From Planctomycetota bacterium (GTDB lineage Bacteria; Planctomycetota; Phycisphaerae; Phycisphaerales; Phycisphaeraceae), in contig JAJUHR010000077.1 of NCBI GenBank assembly GCA_029267795.1, positions 1-7,805 of the forward strand: a stretch of DNA of 7,805 bases, in the 5' to 3' direction. Within the stretch, counting starts at the first letter, position 1; every line of letters starts with the position of its first letter. Position numbers and translations under genes: made by a program. Positions 5,940-7,805 of the stretch are shown here, piece after piece. The notes under the pieces are model-generated. The model made no database searches. It worked only from the letters and a program-made list of their open reading frames with translations, and had not been told where the DNA came from.

Positions 5940-7226
5940 TTACTTGCCGACCATCTGCTTGCGGCCCTTCTTGACCGCTTCGTCCCGTTCAGGCTTGGTC
6001 AGCTCGAAAATGCTATCGTAAAGGCCTTGCTGGGCTTCGTCAAATGCCATTTTGCGCCGGCTCATCGCGATCTTGGCCGTCTCGTACAACTGCTTCTTGC
6101 CGAACCCCTTGGTGACCACCCCCTCGAGGAACCACGCGAAGGAGGGGATGAACTTCGGCAGCGGCTTGCCCGTGGCCATGATCAGCGCCATGCAACCGAC
6201 GTACGCCCCCGTGTTGAACAGCGTGCCGATCGACGTCTTGGTGTGGTCCCCGATCAGCGAGCCGACCTTGGTCGAACCCGTGTCGATCGCGTTCTTGCCG
6301 TCCAGCATCACCGACACGTTGGAGTAGTCGTTCTTTAGGTCGCTGTTGGTCGTCAGTGCCCCCAGGTTGACCCACTCGCCCACGTACGCGTGACCGAGGA
6401 ACCCGTCGTGGTACTTGTTCGAGTACCCTTGGACGATGGACTCTTCCACCTCGCCGCCGATCCGGCACACCGGCCCGAACGAGTTGCCCTCGCGGCACTT
6501 GGCGCCCAGCAGCAGGCACTTCGGACCGATGTAGCAGGGGCCCTCGATCCGCGAGAAAGGGTGGACCTCGGCGTTCTCGTCGATGTAGATCGGCCCGTTG
6601 GCCGCGTCCAGCACCACCATCGGGTGCACCAGCGCCCCCTTGGCGATGTAGATGTCGTTCTTATGCCCGCGGATCGCGTTGGGCTGCTCCACCGTGCCCT
6701 CGATCCCCGTCCGTCCAGCAGCCTTGAAATCGTCCGTGATCTGGTGTGGGCTGGCCAGCACCAAGTCCCACACGTAGTTCCACGTCGGCAGGTTCGCCGT
6801 GACGGTCTTCAGACCAGCCTTGGCGGAATCAAGAAAACCCGCGATGCTGTCGGTCTTCAGCTTCCCCACGTCGGCCTTCGCCACGCGGGCATACAACACC
6901 TGCCCATCCTCCGCCAAGCCGACCTCGCTGGGCCCCTTCGTCGGCACCGAAAAACCCGCCGCCTTGACCCGCGGGTTGACCAGCAGCAGGTCGTCACCCT
7001 TGAGCACACCCAGGTCGTTGATCTTCCGGTCCGGCTTGCGGCTTCGGCACGCCGCAGCCATGTACTCCGGCACGAAACCCGCCACGTCGTTGATCCCGGT
7101 CTTGGCGACCAGTTTCTCCCCCAGCGACGTCATCCCGCAGCGCAGCTCCCAGATGGGTCGGCTCAGCGCGATCGGGTAAAAGTGGCGGCGGCCCTCCCCC
7201 TCCAGGTCAAAAAAAATCAAACGCAT
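5940..7226 (-). CDS. GlmU-like sugar-phosphate nucleotidyltransferase/acyltransferase
   Basis: The 428-residue protein matches the alternative GlmU family found in Bacteroidetes, Planctomycetes and related groups, presumed to act on hexosamine-1-phosphates towards UDP-GlcNAc. The N-terminal part has PIALSRPIWELRCG (18-31), equivalent to the TRPxxELRxG signature, in place of the GxGTRM loop of E. coli GlmU. From ~175 to ~350 the sequence is hexapeptide-repeat left-handed beta-helix, including GFLGHAYVGEWVNLGALTTN (275-294) followed by SDLKNDY (295-301), the counterpart of the acetyltransferase active-site region of GlmU. About 70 residues of charged helix follow. No signal peptide is evident; it is probably cytosolic and, like other beta-helix proteins, trimeric. 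The ATG at 7226 has GAGGAG 8 nt upstream. It lies between nagB (128 bp upstream) and the ACP gene (30 bp downstream). Whether both activities are present, and for which sugar, is not shown by the sequence. Confidence 0.87.
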   Translation of the reverse strand: MRLIFFDLEGEGRRHFYPIALSRPIWELRCGMTSLGEKLVAKTGINDVAGFVPEYMAAACRSRKPDRKINDLGVLKGDDLLLVNPRVKAAGFSVPTKGPSEVGLAEDGQVLYARVAKADVGKLKTDSIAGFLDSAKAGLKTVTANLPTWNYVWDLVLASPHQITDDFKAAGRTGIEGTVEQPNAIRGHKNDIYIAKGALVHPMVVLDAANGPIYIDENAEVHPFSRIEGPCYIGPKCLLLGAKCREGNSFGPVCRIGGEVEESIVQGYSNKYHDGFLGHAYVGEWVNLGALTTNSDLKNDYSNVSVMLDGKNAIDTGSTKVGSLIGDHTKTSIGTLFNTGAYVGCMALIMATGKPLPKFIPSFAWFLEGVVTKGFGKKQLYETAKIAMSRRKMAFDEAQQGLYDSIFELTKPERDEAVKKGRKQMVGK

Positions 7227-7234
7227 GGACCAAG

Positions 7235-7240
7235 CTCCTC
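7235..7240 (-). promoter_or_regulatory. Ribosome binding site of the GlmU-like gene
   Basis: GAGGAG on the minus strand, 8 nt before the ATG at 7226, supports that start. Confidence 0.55.
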
Positions 7241-7279
7241 ACTGATCACGCACAGATTCAAACCAAACCGTCAAAACAC

Positions 7280-7292
7280 CGGGTGTCACCCG
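7280..7292 (-). terminator. Palindrome between nagB and the GlmU-like gene: weak terminator or operator
   Basis: CGGGTG and CACCCG form 6-bp arms around a single base (5-bp stem with a 3-nt loop if folded as RNA). On the minus strand it is followed within a few bases by GTTTTG, a short T-run. It could be a weak intrinsic terminator 60-75 bp after the nagB stop, partly separating nagB from the downstream genes. Equally it could be a 13-bp operator in front of the GlmU-like gene. The rest of the 128-bp spacer shows no clear promoter. Confidence 0.28.
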
Positions 7293-7354
7293 CGGAAGCC
7301 ACACCCTCACCCCACACCCGGCACACAACAGGCGCCTCAAGCCCCAGGCCACGC

Positions 7355-7805
7355 TCAAGCCTGTGGGGCGCCGGGCTTCATCTTCTGGATCCACTCGTAG
7401 TAGTCGCGCATCTTCAGCTTGCCGGCCGCCTCGGGGTCCAGGAACACCGTCGCGCGGGGGTGCAGCTGCAAGGCGCTGGCGGTGCACATGCTGGACACGG
7501 GGCCCTCGATCATCGCTGCCACCGCGTCCGCCTTGCCCTTGCCGCTGGCCAGCAACAGCAGCGTGCGGGCCTCCAGGATCGTCCCCACGCCCATCGTGAT
7601 CGAGTAGATCGGCACGTCCTCACGCTTCGCGAAGAACCGCGCGTTGTCGTCGATCGTCTGCTTAGCCAGCGTCTTCAGCCGCGTGCGCGACGCCAGCGAG
7701 CTGCCCGGTTCGTTGAACGCGATGTGGCCGTCGGACCCGATCCCCAGCACCTGCAGGTCGATCCCCCCGCACTCCTGGATGCGGTTCTCGTACCACTGGC
7801 AAAAC
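7355..7805 (-). CDS. Glucosamine-6-phosphate deaminase NagB, C-terminal part
   Basis: The 149 visible residues are the C-terminal part of NagB, which converts glucosamine-6-phosphate to fructose-6-phosphate and ammonia in the cytosol. The start is beyond the right edge; by alignment with E. coli NagB about 116 residues are missing. The motif LGIGSDGHIAFNEP (visible residues 20-33) supplies D25, H27 and E32, equivalent to D141, H143 and E148 of E. coli. SSLASRTRLKTL (35-46) keeps counterparts of S151, R158, K160 and T161, which bind the activator GlcNAc-6-P in E. coli, so allosteric control may be retained. TASALQLHP and the C-terminal RDYYEW are also family-typical. The extrapolated full length (~265) is normal. 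Being upstream of the GlmU-like gene on the same strand, it links the cluster to amino-sugar metabolism. The catalytic D72 counterpart is not visible. Confidence 0.96.
   Translation of the reverse strand, partial: FCQWYENRIQECGGIDLQVLGIGSDGHIAFNEPGSSLASRTRLKTLAKQTIDDNARFFAKREDVPIYSITMGVGTILEARTLLLLASGKGKADAVAAMIEGPVSSMCTASALQLHPRATVFLDPEAAGKLKMRDYYEWIQKMKPGAPQA

Noticed and set aside
4221..6338. Long plus-strand open frame (705 codons) spanning the antisense of three genes
   Set aside because: It runs across the DRE-TIM, ACP and part of the GlmU-like genes on the other strand; composition and lack of motifs mark it as a reading-frame shadow.
6390..7400. Plus-strand open frame of 336 codons opposite the GlmU-like gene and the nagB end
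   Set aside because: Antisense to strongly supported genes, with low-complexity Arg/His/Val composition and no recognisable domain.

Overview
The window is a GC-rich bacterial chromosomal segment with six protein-coding genes, one of them cut by the right edge. The gene set is a FeeM-type N-acyl amino acid synthase, a variant acyl carrier protein next to a DRE-TIM condensing enzyme, the alternative (Bacteroidetes/Planctomycete-style) GlmU-like protein, and weak or absent Shine-Dalgarno sites at some starts. This fits a planctomycete, perhaps of Phycisphaerae type, but it is a guess from gene content. I see no mobile element, tRNA, rRNA or CRISPR array.

Layout. Positions 1-340 are a leader or intergenic region holding a small doubtful ORF, a well-paired stem-loop (57-105), short direct repeats, a lux-box-like inverted repeat (180-198) and a G-rich four-run tract (274-313). 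A plus-strand gene for a FeeM-type acyltransferase follows (341-1102). It meets, tail to tail with only 2 bp between stop codons, a minus-strand gene for a large GH94-clan glycoside phosphorylase (1105-3741). A 461-bp non-coding gap (3742-4202) separates that gene from a minus-strand run, read right to left: nagB (glucosamine-6-phosphate deaminase, partial), a GlmU-like sugar nucleotidyltransferase with a left-handed beta-helix, an acyl carrier protein, and a DRE-TIM metallolyase (isopropylmalate/citramalate/Re-citrate synthase-like). The last three are spaced by exactly 30 bp each, counted from the ATG starts I prefer, and each has a purine-rich ribosome site. They probably form one operon. 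nagB is 128 bp upstream, with a possible weak terminator between.

How the genes may work together. Two themes appear. (i) Amino-sugar and sugar-phosphate handling: NagB converts glucosamine-6-P to fructose-6-P, the GlmU-like protein would handle hexosamine-1-P, and GH94-clan enzymes produce sugar-1-phosphates by phosphorolysis. (ii) Acyl chemistry on a carrier protein: the ACP carries ESV instead of the usual DSL around its phosphopantetheine serine, is cotranscribed with a Claisen-condensing enzyme, and lies a few kilobases from a FeeM-type enzyme whose characterised relatives take acyl groups from ACP. An ACP-dependent condensation or acyl-transfer pathway is the most interesting hypothesis here; it is inference. 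Two further points are a QD-to-QA change in the phosphorylase at a motif usually tied to subsite -1, and a Gln in the FeeM-like protein where the related families usually have Glu.
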